Made by a program: the position numbers and the translations under genes | The notes under the pieces: generated by a model | The model's input: the letters and a program-made list of their open reading frames with translations, nothing else | Databases searched by the model: none | Told to the model about the DNA's origin: nothing | Shown: piece by piece, positions 33,297 through 43,021 of the stretch | Layout of the letters: each line of letters opens with the position of its first letter | Numbering within the stretch: the first letter of the stretch is position 1 | Source of the DNA: Armigeres subalbatus | Lineage: Eukaryota; Arthropoda; Insecta; Diptera; Culicidae | Length of the DNA stretch: 64,000 nt | Assembly: GCF_024139115.2 (NCBI RefSeq) | Contig: NC_085140.1 | Span: 163,148,452 to 163,212,451 of the forward strand | Reading direction: 5' to 3'

Positions 33297-34195
33297 GGGT
33301 AAATGATATATTTTGGACATGTACATATTTTGGACAAGCCTGAGCTTCTTCGATCAATTTTAGATAATGTGTAGGAAAATTTTTATCGAAAGTATGATCA
33401 TTGCATACTTTTACCGCAACTCTAGCGGCTCCAGATGAGAATTCACAAATCAACTATTATTTACCTTTAAAATTATCTAAAATGTAAAGCTATCTACCAA
33501 AGTGCCTGCTGGACGCCAGTATGCATGAGAACATGCATTATAGGACTCCTCGTAACATGCACCTGAAACACGTTTAAATTGGTCTAAACGGCAATCTTGA
33601 GGTCCTGCGGCCAAAGTTTGATTGTAATTGAGATACTAACATATTCCAATCGCTTAACATGCACTTGAGACGGATGAAAAAGGAGTGACCAAAATGAAGT
33701 TATGTTTTTATTCATCAGATATTTATTGGTCACCCCATGTATAGTACATGGATGAACCATTAATTGCCAACTTTCAGGCTGTTTTCAATGATATCGATAA
33801 TATTGCGAAACAATGTTAATTTCTGGTTTAATCTATGTCAGTTAAGCAAATAAATGCTTTTAAATGAATGTGGATATGTGTAGGTAAGTCATACCATTGA
33901 GATCTGTAGGTGGCCATTTTTAAATTTGGAGAAAATGACTCTGTCCAAAATATATGCATTTTCCATGTCGAAATTATATATTTGATGTCCAAAAAGAAAA
34001 TATTTCAGTTCGCAGTATATCACAGTTTACACCTAGTAAACGTAATTTACTCAAAAATTGGGCAATGGAGACACAAGACTAATCATAGGTTATGTATATG
34101 GATGAACCTAGTGGTTTTCAATTGTTTTATACTATTCAATCTCGATATATTTTCTAATGAATGTCCTGCGCTTGTCCAAGATACATCATTTACCC
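33297..34195. mobile_element. 899-bp MITE with TA target duplication (Tc1/mariner-like)
   Basis: Ends GGGTAAATGATATATTTTGG...TACATCATTTACCC, with an inner TTGGACA / TTGTCCAA pair. TA duplicated at 33295-33296 and 34196-34197. The left arm of the palindrome (near 32268-32277) has the empty site with one TA. No transposase. Confidence 0.93.
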
Positions 34196-34597
34196 TATTA
34201 GTGCCATTTTTTATTTTGTGATATAAAACGTGTTGATATGTTGTATATTTAATTTAAAAATATTGAAAATCGATTTTTATATGAGTTTTAGACAACAGTA
34301 TTGAAAAACAACGATTCAACCTTTAAAATTAGGAAGAAAACATACAGTATCTTTAGCAAAATTTCTCAAAACACAATATTCTAAAACATTGTTAAAAACC
34401 CGAACAAAAAAAAAATTTTGAAAAAAAAAATTTTTTGCTCGGGTTTCGCATTAAAACATAATAGTGGATTTCACGCTCTAGATTTTGTCGGGCAGCTTTT
34501 TGAACACATTCTATAAAAAAATCTTTGTTCTAAATCTGTATTAAACGCCACAATGAGGTTTTGACCGTCTTTTTTCTGAGTTGTTCCAATGTGGGTC

Positions 34598-35107
34598 GGG
34601 ACGACCAAGTCTAAACCCGTGAAATCCGTGGAGTCGAGGTCTACCCAGACTGAGGCTCAAGGATTCGCGGACTCGGGCAAGGTCGAATCGACCGAGGGCG
34701 TGCCAGCGAAGACGGTGGTGCCAAAGTCTACCCTGACTGAGGCTCAAGTATTCGCGGGCACGTCGGGGGTGACTGCTCCAACGGAGTAGACACAAAAACG
34801 GGGGAGACAGTCTCCAGAGGATGAGCTCCCTGGAGGCCGCTCCAAAACGCGGAGGGTTACTACTCCGAACAAGGGTAGTGGGGCTGGGAAGCTGAACCCC
34901 GGCCAGGTACCTCCCAAACCGGGGGAGGAAGGACCTGGAAAGGTCCGTCCACCCAGGAAAGACGGTGGTAAGGGGTTACGGCAGGCTGAGAACTCTCAGC
35001 CGCCCCAGACCAGGGAAATAGATGGGGATGACGCCTCCTGGACCCTGGTCAAGAACAAGAGGAAACCGAAGACGTCAAGGGCCGAAAAGAAGGCCCAGGC
35101 GAATGAA
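34598..35107 (+). pseudogene. LINE ORF1, part 2
   Basis: Resumes in phase after the palindromic element with SRSTQTEAQGF and a near-repeat PKSTLTEAQVF. A TAG at 34786-34788 interrupts. The same frame then goes on through a proline/glycine/lysine-rich stretch (PGQVPPKPGEEGPGKVRPP) to DDASWTLVKNKRKPKTS. This is the disordered, basic middle part of ORF1, presumably binding RNA. It stops at the 668-bp insertion. Confidence 0.82.
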
Positions 35108-35111
35108 GGTA

Positions 35112-35779
35112 GCAAGAATTGTGTTTTTCAATTATTGAGGCACTAATAAACTATTTTGTTCGCCTCGATGATGATGATGGATTTTATATTTATTAACGTA
35201 ATTGTAATTTGACCTTTTTCTTGTGTAGTCTACAAAAGTTTGAGTCTCGCACGCGTAAAGCAGATATGAATGATTTTTAAATTTATGTACAGACTTGCGC
35301 TTTTTCAGCTGTTTCAATGATTCTGCGGATTAGTAATAGGCTATCTAGTAGAGTTTGGTTTTCGCGGTTGATACAGAAACTTTTGATATCGACGGAGCGG
35401 TAACACAAGTTTTGATTTTGTTGCCAACGACATAGTTTATTAGATTATTATTGATGCTTTCGAGTGGCTAACGTTACTTGAAATAACATGAAACGCGATT
35501 CTTGGTGGAACTTTTGAAATCTGTGCGAGAGGTATCACAAGTTTTGCATTTTTATGAACTCGAAGCATCACTACTGATACTTATGAGAATTTGTAGATGA
35601 AATAAACAGTTTTTAACATTTATTATTTTTGCTGGATAGTAATCGAAAGTTTTGAAATTTATATCTGTGATGGTAATCAGATCGTTTTTGTTTTGTTTTG
35701 CAAATCTGATTAAATTGTTGAAAAATTAAATTCAATTAATTATCTTAAAGATAAATCGTCTAGCTCAAAACTTTGTAGG
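35112..35779. mobile_element. 668-bp insertion, probable TSD GGTA
   Basis: Unrelated AT-rich sequence inside ORF1. GGTA occurs at both junctions (35108-35111 and 35780-35783), and ignoring the segment plus one copy leaves the ORF1 frame intact. No clear terminal inverted repeats; ACACAAGTTTTG-type words recur inside (35404-35415 and 35537-35548). Confidence 0.6.
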
Positions 35780-35783
35780 GGTA

Positions 35784-35979
35784 TGTGGCGGGACCATCAT
35801 CATCATCATCATCATCAGAAGTCTAGGGTAGGTGCCAATCGCTCCAGGGGCGATGCCCTAGTCATCAAGACGGACGAGGCTAGGTACTCGGACGTCCTGA
35901 AGGCGATGAGGAGTGACGTCAAGGTCGGTAAACTCGGTGCCGACGTACGTCGAATAAGACGTACCCGGATGGACGAGAT
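35784..35979 (+). pseudogene. LINE ORF1, part 3
   Basis: Begins with a histidine run (HHHHHHH) encoded by CAT repeats, then the conserved ORF1 segment GDALVIKTDEARYSDVLKAMRSDVKVGKLGADVRRIRRTRMDE. The fold is the RRM-like region of R1-type ORF1 by position, which I infer. Cut by the MITE at 35980. Confidence 0.85.
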
Positions 35980-36157
35980 CAGGGTTCTTATATCAGGGTT
36001 CACTCACTTCGTCAGTAGATGGGAGAGACTAGCGCGGGGGTGAAAAATTCATTTTCAGTGCAAAACATGAACAAACTCGGTGGCTGCCCCATATAAAAAT
36101 CCAAGATGGCTGAATCATGAAATTGGCATACTGCTACACCTGTTTGTATTCACCTTG
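35980..36157. mobile_element. 178-bp hAT-like MITE in ORF1
   Basis: Ends CAGGGTTC...GTATTCACCTTG, only roughly complementary. The 8-bp duplication GACGAGAT is at 35972-35979 and 36158-36165; a ninth base also matches. Ignoring it restores ORF1 phase. Confidence 0.85.
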
Positions 36158-36602
36158 GACGAGATGATCCTCGAGTTGAAGCGGGGCGTCTCGCAAAAGG
36201 GCGCCGCCTACAAGAAGTTGGCGGAGGAGGTCCTGGGTGAGACGGTCAAGGTGAGGGCACTCACGACGGAGGTGAATCTAAGTGTTAAAGACCCGGACGA
36301 GATCACCGAATTCGAAGAGCTCGTCACGACACTGCGGCGACAGTGTGAAGTGGAGACGCCCACCGCAGCCGTTCGGCTACGGAAAGGTCCGGCAGGGACA
36401 CAGGTAGCATTGGTTCGGCTATCTGCAGCGGATGCCTCCAAGGTAGTCAAGTTAGGAAGCGTCAAGGTGGGATGGTCGGTGTGCCCTGTGGGCATATACG
36501 AGCAACCCGAAGTTTGCTTCAAGTGCCTGAAACCGGGGCACAAGCAATGGGACTGCAAAGGCCCTGACAGAAGCAAGCTCTGCCGACGCTGCGGATTGGA
36601 GG
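36158..36602 (+). pseudogene. LINE ORF1, part 4, with CCHC zinc knuckles
   Basis: Continues from DEMILELKRGVSQKGAAYKK through a globular segment with ALTTEVNLSVKDPDEITEF and VRLSAADASKVVKLGSVKVGW. Then comes the first zinc knuckle CFKCLKPGHKQWDC and the start of a second, CRRCGLE. The second knuckle is completed after the next MITE with GHK. Zinc knuckles bind nucleic acid. The frame is intact over this part. Confidence 0.9.
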
Positions 36603-37002
36603 CAGTGATGGGAAATGTCAAAAAAAATGTCATGGGGTTGCTATTACTAATTTGCTAATAACTTTTTTCAAAAGTTATGTACAATTCGGATTTTTTTTAT
36701 CAACATGTAATGCTCAAAGGACCCTACAAGTTTGCCAAACAGGTCATTGTTCTAAATACACAGTATGAGGCACGATAACGATTTTTAAAAAATGTCACGG
36801 AATGTCATGACGTTAATGTCATTTGACACTAATTCGGCTCTCACGGCGCCAATTTCAGTTTTAGAGCAATGACCTATTAGAAAAAGTTTTAGTATCCTTT
36901 GAAGGCTTTATATTCATATAAAACATACGATTGTAAATTACTTGTGAAAAAAGTTATTAACAAATTAGTCCCATGACATCGATATGACATTTCCCGTCAC
37001 TG
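36603..37002. mobile_element. 400-bp hAT-type MITE in ORF1 zinc knuckle
   Basis: Ends CAGTGATGGGAAATGTCA...TGACATTTCCCGTCACTG. The 8-bp duplication ATTGGAGG is at 36595-36602 and 37003-37010, perfect. The interior is largely palindromic (GCAAATTAGT / ACTAATTTGC type words near each end). It splits the second CCHC knuckle between CGLE and GHK. Confidence 0.94.
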
Positions 37003-37020
37003 ATTGGAGGGACATAAAGC

Positions 37021-37318
37021 AGCTTTAGCTTTAGCTTAGCTTTAGCTTAGCATTAGCTTAGCTTTAGCTTAGCTTTAGCTTAGCTTTAGCTTAGCTTTAG
37101 CTTAGCTTTAGCTTAGCTTTAGCTTAGCTTTAGCTTAGCTTTAGCTTAGCTTTAGCTTAGCTTTAGCTTAGCTTTAGCTAGCTTTAGCTTAGCTTTAGCT
37201 TAGCTTTAGCTTTTAGCTTAGATTAGCTTAGCTTTAGTTTAGCTTAGCTAGCTTTTAGCTTAGTTTAGCTTAGCTTAGCTTAGCTTAGCTAGTTTAGCTT
37301 AGTTTAGCTAGTTTTAGC
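37021..37318. repeat. 11-bp satellite TTTAGCTTAGC, left array
   Basis: About 26 copies, regular to 37200 and then degenerate (GATTAGC, TTTAGTT variants). It lies inside LINE ORF1, just after the GHKAA codons. Confidence 0.97.
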
Positions 37319-38899
37319 AGCCCCACCCCACCCTGTTCCCACCCCAGCCCCACCCTGTTCCCCATCCCTGTTCCCTGTTCCACCCTGTCTGTTCTGTCTG
37401 TTCCCACCCCAGCTGTTCACTCCACAGCCCACCTGTCCCACCAGCCCTGTTCCCCCCTGTTCCCACCCACTCCCCAGTCTCCAGCACCCCACTCCCCACC
37501 TCACCTGTCTCCTCCAGCTCCCAGCCCTGTTCCCACCCTGTTCCCAGCCCCTGTTCCCACCCTGCCCACCCTGTTCAGCTCCCCACAGCCCTGTTCCACC
37601 CCACTCCCAGCCCCACCCAGCCCCAGCTCCCAGCCCCAGCCACTCAGCCCCAGCCTCAGCCCCAGCCCCCACCCCACCCTGTTCCAGCCCCACCTCCCAG
37701 CCCCAGCAGCCCCAGCCTCCAGCTCCCCACTCCAGCCCTGTTCCCAGCTCCCAGCTCCCAGCCCCACCCCACTCCAGCCCCCCCACCCCAGCCCCTGTTC
37801 AGCCCCAGCCTCCAGCTCCCCAGCCCAGCCCCCAGCCTCAGCCTCCCAGCCCCAGGCTCCCCACCTGTTCCCAGCCTGTTCACCCCTCCTGTTCCCAACC
37901 CCAGCCTCAGCCTCAGCCTCCACAGCCTGTGCTCAGCCTCACTCAGCCTCACCCCAGCCCCACCTCAGCCTCCCAGCCCCTGTTCCAGCCCTGTTCCCAG
38001 CCCTGTTCAGCCTCACCCCAGCCTCCACTCCCACCTCAGCCCCAGCCCAGCTCTGCCCCCAGCCCACCAGCCTCCTGTCAGCCCCAGCCCACCTCAGCCC
38101 AGCCCCACTCACCTCCACTCAGCCCAGTTTCACCTCAGCCCCCACCTCAGCCCCAGCCCCACCCCTGTCTGTTCCAGCCTGTTCCAGCCCCACCCCCACC
38201 TCACCTGTTCCCCCACTCCACCTGTCCTGTCTGTTCCCCTGTCTGTTCCCACCCACCACCTGTTCCCTGTTCCCTGTTCAGCTCCTGTCTCCTGTTCACT
38301 CCTGTTCCCACCCCTGTTCCTGTCCTGTTCCCTGTCCTGTCTCCCAGTTCCCAGCTCCCACCTGTTCCCACCTGTTCCCAGCCCCTGCTCCCACCTCACC
38401 CACCAGCTCCTGTTCCCCTGTTCAGCCCACCCCACCCCACCCACCTCACCTGTTCCCAGCCCACCCCAGCCCTGTTCCCAGCCCCTCCCACCCCACCTCA
38501 CTCACCAGCCTGTTCCCAGTTCCAGCCCCACTCAGCCCAGCTCCCACCCCACTCAGCCCCAGCTCCCAGCCTCTCAGCCCCACCTGTTCACCCCAGCCCA
38601 CCCCAGCTCCCCAGCCCCAGCTCCCACCTGTTCCCAGCCCACCACCTGTTCCCACTCCCAGCCCCTGTTCCAGCCCACTCCCCAGCCCACCCCACCAGCC
38701 CCCACCACCTGTTCCCAGCCCCAGCTCCTCACCCCACCTCCCACCCCAGCTCCAGCCCTGTTCCAGTCCCACCCTGTCTCACCCCAGCCTCACCCCAGCT
38801 TAGCTCCCAGCCTCAGCCCACCCAGCCTCAGCCTCAGCCCAGCTCCCCAGCTCCCACCTTAGCTCCCAGCAGCTCAGTTCCTCAGCCTTTTAGTTCCCA
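37319..38899. repeat. C-rich strand-asymmetric low-complexity block
   Basis: 1.6 kb built from words such as CAGCCC, CACCCC, CTGTTCCC and CTCAGCC. On the plus strand G occurs almost only in CAG or CTG, with GG and CG nearly absent. The right end blends into the satellite through CAGCTTTAGC-like words. Long open frames on both strands (up to 336 codons) are by-products of the composition. Confidence 0.95.
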
Positions 38900-39084
38900 G
38901 CCAGCTTTAGCTGTTCAGCTTAGCTTAGCTCCAGCTTAGCTTTAGCTTAGCTTTAGCTTAGCTTTAGCTTAGCTTTAGCTTAGCTTTAGCTTAGCTTTAG
39001 CTTAGCTTTAGCTTAGCTTTAGCTTAGCTTTAGCTTAGCTTTAGCTTAGCTTTAGCTTAGCTTTAGCTTGGCTTTAGCTTAGCT
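38900..39084. repeat. 11-bp satellite TTTAGCTTAGC, right array
   Basis: About 15 copies, same unit and same orientation as 37021-37318. After it the LINE ORF1 resumes. Confidence 0.97.
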
Positions 39085-39199
39085 GCACGAACCCTCTCAA
39101 TTGTTTGATTTGTTCCAGCAAAGCTGTGAACAGCAAGCACCCCATGGGGGGTTCGATGTGCCCGGCGTTTAAGTGTGCTGCAAAATCACAGTGCAGGTA
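39085..39199 (+). pseudogene. LINE ORF1, C-terminus
   Basis: Resumes right after the satellite with CTNPLNCLICSSKAVNSKH, then GGSMCPAFKCAAK and a stop TAA at 39197-39199. The CLIC...MGG..CPAF arrangement is the last cysteine-rich part of R1/LOA ORF1 proteins. The leading cysteine fits the knuckle begun at 36586-36602 and 37003-37020. Confidence 0.85.
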
Positions 39200-39480
39200 A
39201 CGCAGCTGGCTTGCTCGGACTCGCCCGAATGTTTGGTGTGCGCAGGTTTAGAGGAAACGGTGGAACACGTGTTGTTCGTGTGCCCACGTTTTCGCGCAAT
39301 GCGTGACGACATGCTTGCCACATGTGGTCTGGACACTACTCCGGACAACCTAGTTCGGAGGATGTGCAAAGATGAAGTTGGCTGGAACGCCGTTCTATCG
39401 GCTATCGCCCAAATCGTCTCGATGCTACACAGAAGGTGGCGCGTGGACTCAAGGATGGCTAGTTCAGGCGCAAATAAGAG
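39200..39480 (+). pseudogene. LINE ORF2, C-terminal remnant
   Basis: Only the end of ORF2 remains: CLVCAGLEETVEHVLFVCPRF, the CCHC-like motif after the RT in R1/LOA elements (C-x2-C...H-x4-C), followed by MRDDMLATCG and MLHRRWRVDSR. Endonuclease, RT and RNase H are missing, so an internal deletion of several kilobases joins the ORF1 stop to this part. Confidence 0.85.
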
Positions 39481-39530
39481 GTGGTCCAAGGGATCGGAGT
39501 CGGCTTCATGGGTCATACCGGTGGTAATGC

Positions 39531-40184
39531 TCTGTGGTCGAACTCGATCCTTTTATCGAACAAGTGGCCGCGCGAAGAACAACATGTGTTCTAATCAACA
39601 AGAAACTACACTTTCGTTTAGCGATGAAACTCGATTTCAATCAGCTCAAGCTGAAATATATTTATCATTTAGTTCTTTTTATAAACTCTTATTCAGACAT
39701 TAATCTTACAATATAGTGTAGGCTTACTATGACTGGTATAAATCGGGCTATAGGTACCACAGAGTGTAGGACCAACTAGAAATACAGCGTTTTTAGATTT
39801 ATAAGTATTCAAGAATTCAACAATTTCAGTTTAATCTCACATATTGGTTCAATTTCACCGTACAACGATTCAGGTCCAATACACTTGGCACAACGATTCT
39901 CTCGTACGTGCACCTATTTAGGGTTACATTTTAGGTTACTCATTTAGAGAAAATAAACGAATTCTATATCTTACGTTCCCAACGCTATTTGTAACCAACA
40001 CTATTTAAAAGATGATTCGATTAGATAATGCGCTAGACTAACTACAGATAGTTTAGATTTACTGAGTTAGAATATCAAATTCAATAATTGTCCGTAAACT
40101 AATAATCACTGGTAATCATCCACGTTCTCATAATTTGTTCTCGGTTTGTTGTCATCTATCAGTGTCATTGCATCGATCGTAGCG
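39531..40184. other. no gene recognised; possible BEL/Pao 3' region
   Basis: AT-rich. It follows the BEL/Pao pol stop in minus sense and should contain its 3' UTR or LTR, but no second LTR copy exists in the window to define it. Confidence 0.45.
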
Positions 40185-40853
40185 TCACAAAGGCTGGTGT
40201 GAGTGAGTCTCGCAGGGCTGTAGAGCACATTCAAGGTTGCCAGATTGCGCAGCAACATTCCCGCCCCCGTAACACTGCCTGCTATGGACAGTTTTACTCG
40301 GATTCCCCACATCTAGAACAGCCAACTTACATACTGGTCTACGCAAAAATCCCGACCTTGTCTGGACTGTCGCCCTTCGTATGCGCCCATCTGGTCCAGG
40401 ATGGATCTCCGACACTTGTCCTCGTAACCAACTATTCCTTTTTGAGCTTTCTGCTAAGAGAACAAGATCTCCTACTTCGATAGGTTTGATATCGTTGAAC
40501 CATTTAGTCCGTCTGCAAATTGTTGGCAAATACTCTTTTAGCCAACGATGCCAGAATAGATCTATCTGGTGACGAAGTTGTGTCCAGTTGTTAAGAAGTG
40601 CTTCACGGTCATCAGTGCGGTTTGCGGGTGGTTGCTTGACTCCACTGCTACTTCCGAGCAAAAAGTGGTTTGGTATAAGTGCTTCTTGTTCTTCAGATTC
40701 TAGGGGTAGGTACGTTAAGGGCCTGGAATTAACTATACCTTCAGCTTCCGCAAGCAACGTTAGAAAGCCCTCGTCGTGCAACTTTCTTCCAGTGTCTATA
40801 CTCTCAATAGCTACCTTAACGGAGCGCATCATACGCTCCCATGCTCCACCCAT
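40185..40853 (-). pseudogene. BEL/Pao integrase C-terminus
   Basis: 222-residue frame: MGGAWERMMRSVK (the integrase E region), then EGIVNSRPLTYLP, NHFLLG and WNDIKP-like blocks up to VGDLVLLAES and LRGQVSEIHPGPDGRIRRATV. These are characteristic of BEL/Pao integrases. The frame is separated from the upstream part by a stop and frameshift between 40829 and 41087. It sits at the 3' end of the element in minus sense. Confidence 0.92.
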
Positions 40854-41086
40854 ATGTGGAGCCGACGGAGCGTTGAAAAACCATTTAGTTTTGGCGTTGG
40901 TGAACGTCTCCGCCAGACTCTCACTGATTTACTGTCTAAGCAACCTTTCTGCCCCCTGAAAGTTGGTGCCGTTATCAGTGTAGACTTCCAAGGGTGCCCC
41001 TCGGCGTGCGATAAATCGTCGGAAACAGGTGATGCAGCTCTCCGTACTGAGAGTATACGCAACTTCAAGGTGGACTGCCCTTATAG
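40854..41086 (-). pseudogene. BEL/Pao integrase core, broken segment
   Basis: The DDE core segment between the two longer frames, readable in another frame. It includes an AVHLEV-like stretch and the TDNGTNF box with the second catalytic aspartate (about 40968-40988). A frameshift near 41090 and a stop near 40940 interrupt it. Confidence 0.8.
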
Positions 41087-43021
41087 TTAAACATGTAAAC
41101 GCTTTGCGAGACTTCGTCCGACTTTCACCAGAACTGGACCGAAATAATCCACACCAACATACGAGAAGGGGCGCTCAAACGATGCTAGTCTCGCTGCAGG
41201 TAGTGGCGCCATCTTCGGTGTAGTTGGTTGTGATTTATGTATTTTGCACCACTGGCATGATCTGGCGGTTTTCCGAACAGCTGCCCGAAGATGAGAAATG
41301 TAGAAATTCTGCCTTATCTCATTCACCACCGTCTCGTAGTTTATGTGATGATTCGTGCGGTGGTAGTGATTTAGAAGTAGGAGCGTCGTGGGATGATACG
41401 TCGATAGTATAATGGGGTACTTCATGTCAAATCGGGTGTTTGTTGCCGCGCCAATACGCCCATTCTGTCTAAGTACTCCATTTTCATCTATGTAAGGAGA
41501 TAACTTGTAGATCTTTGATGATTTTTCTACTTTGCCGTTCGCCTGCTTCAACTGAGAAACCTCATCCGGGAATGATTCTTGCTGACTAAGCCGCCATATG
41601 ATAGTTTCCGCAATTCCAAGCTCTTCAGAGCTCAGCGACGTCACGATCCGTTGACCTTTACTTCTTCGAGCATTGTTGATGAACCGCACCATATAAGCAA
41701 CCGATCTCACTAGCCTTGTCCATTTGGAGAACCTTTTGAATTCTACTGTAGGTTCATATTTCTGGACACCATGAACAAAACAGGTTCGAAGTTCTTCTTC
41801 AGTGACCATGTTCTGCCTGCATTTTTGATGCGGCCAGTGTTGCTCGGGACGGTACAGAAACTCCGGCCCTTGGAACCACCTCCCTTCTGAAGAAAGACTG
41901 GGTCCTCTACCCCATTTTGTGGCTTCGTCTGCACAATTCATATTTGTGGGTACCCATTTCCACTCTTTGCTTTCGGTCAAAGTTAGAATCTCACCGATAC
42001 GGCATGCAACGTATTGTCTATATCTGCGGGCATCGGATCGTATCCAAGCTAGAACTGTGCTAGAATCTGACCAGAAAACCTTTTTTTCGATAGTAATAGT
42101 GTGATTCTTGCTTACGAAAGAAGCCAGTCTAGCTCCGAGAACCGCGGCCTGCAGCTCCAGCCGCGGTATGGACAAGGGCTTTAGTGGAGCTACCTTTGTC
42201 TTCGCAGTGACGAGGTTACAGATAATAGTTCCATCAGAAATAAGGAAACAGAAATAAGCGGCAGCAGCGTAGGCTTCTTCGCTGGCATCTACAAATAAGT
42301 GCAGCTGGGCGGAATGGATCGATGAAGAGACATTTCCAGCAATGTAACAACGCGGAATTCGAATGCTGTCAATTTTACTTAATACGTTTATCCATTTTAC
42401 CCATTGATTGAATTCTCCATCACCAATTTCATCATCCCAGTCGCTTCCTGATCGCCATATCGATTGGATCAAAACCTTTCCGTGTACGGTATACATAGCC
42501 AACATGCCGAGGGGATCGAAGAGTGACATGATGCAACGTAAAACTTGCCGTTTTGTTGGTCGTCGTCCGACATGAATGATCTCTGCTATGTCCTTCCGCA
42601 TCTGCGTTGAAAATCCCAATACGTCCTTGCTTGTCAACCACAGCATACCAAGTACTCTTTCCGTTCCACTGGTTTTGTCCAAATGCAGATCTTTAGTGGC
42701 CAGAATAGTCGTTTCACCCAAGTGGCGAGGCAGATTTGAACAATTGGAACGCCAACCACGAATGTCGAAGCCAGCTTTTCCATGGATCATCTTTACCTCA
42801 GCCGCCACACGATAAGCCTCGTCAACGGTGTCGAAACTATCTAAATAGTCGTCCACATAATGGCACCTGATGATTCCATCTACAGCTCTGGGGTAGTCTT
42901 TCGCAAAGTCCTCGGCATTTCTGTTCTTAATGTATTGAGCACTACACGGTGAACAGCTGGAGCCAAAGGTGGCCACGTCCATGATGTAAATGCATGGCTG
43001 TTGCTTTGGGTCTTCTCGCAT
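41087..43021 (-). pseudogene. BEL/Pao RT, RNase H and integrase N-terminus
   Basis: 644-residue frame. The RT palm has the catalytic CHYVDDYLDS (YVDD; plus 42842-42859). DPLGMLAMYTVHGKVL and LHLFVDASEEAYAAAAYF begin the RNase H region, with LSIPRLELQAAVLGARL and FWSDSSTVLAWI. The integrase zinc region follows (YHRTNHHINYETVVNEIR ... CQWCKIHK). All match the BEL/Pao order. The frame starts just after an in-frame TGA at 43022. Confidence 0.95.

Larger units (their letters stand above)
31690..34593. mobile_element. 2.9-kb palindromic (foldback) element, TSD GGTC
   Basis: Ends CACATTGGAACAACTC...GAGTTGTTCCAATGTG, inside a 4-bp duplication GGTC (31686-31689 and 34594-34597). Arms are about 620 bp each after removing their own insertions: 31690-32497 and 33075-34593, with a loop of about 580 bp. 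The LINE ORF1 frame is restored exactly when it is ignored. Each arm has a different MITE, and the opposite arm serves as the empty-site copy. No transposase frame. CAC termini with 4-bp targets would fit the Chapaev group, but this is only a suggestion. Confidence 0.93.
30926..39530 (+). mobile_element. R1/LOA-like LINE, multiply interrupted and internally deleted
   Basis: A non-LTR element on the plus strand with a GC-richer 5' UTR (about 30926-31317), ORF1 spread over 31318-39199 and a remnant of ORF2. ORF1 is cut by at least five insertions: 31690-34593, 35112-35779, 35980-36157, 36603-37002 and the satellite block 37021-39084. Phase is restored at four of them when the insertion and one target copy are ignored. 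Nearly all of ORF2 (endonuclease and RT) is deleted. R1/LOA assignment comes from the gag-like ORF1 with CCHC knuckles and the ORF2 C-terminus. Confidence 0.88.

Noticed and set aside
37304..38939. Open frames of up to 336 codons on both strands, proline/serine-rich or glycine/tryptophan-rich
   Set aside because: They lie in the C-rich low-complexity block, which rarely forms stop codons; all frames are similarly open, and there is no domain or start context.
37021..39084. TTAGC repeats as a telomere-like (TTAGG-type) array
   Set aside because: The unit is the 11-mer TTTAGCTTAGC, not a 5-mer; it lies within a LINE ORF1 and is flanked by ordinary sequence on both sides.
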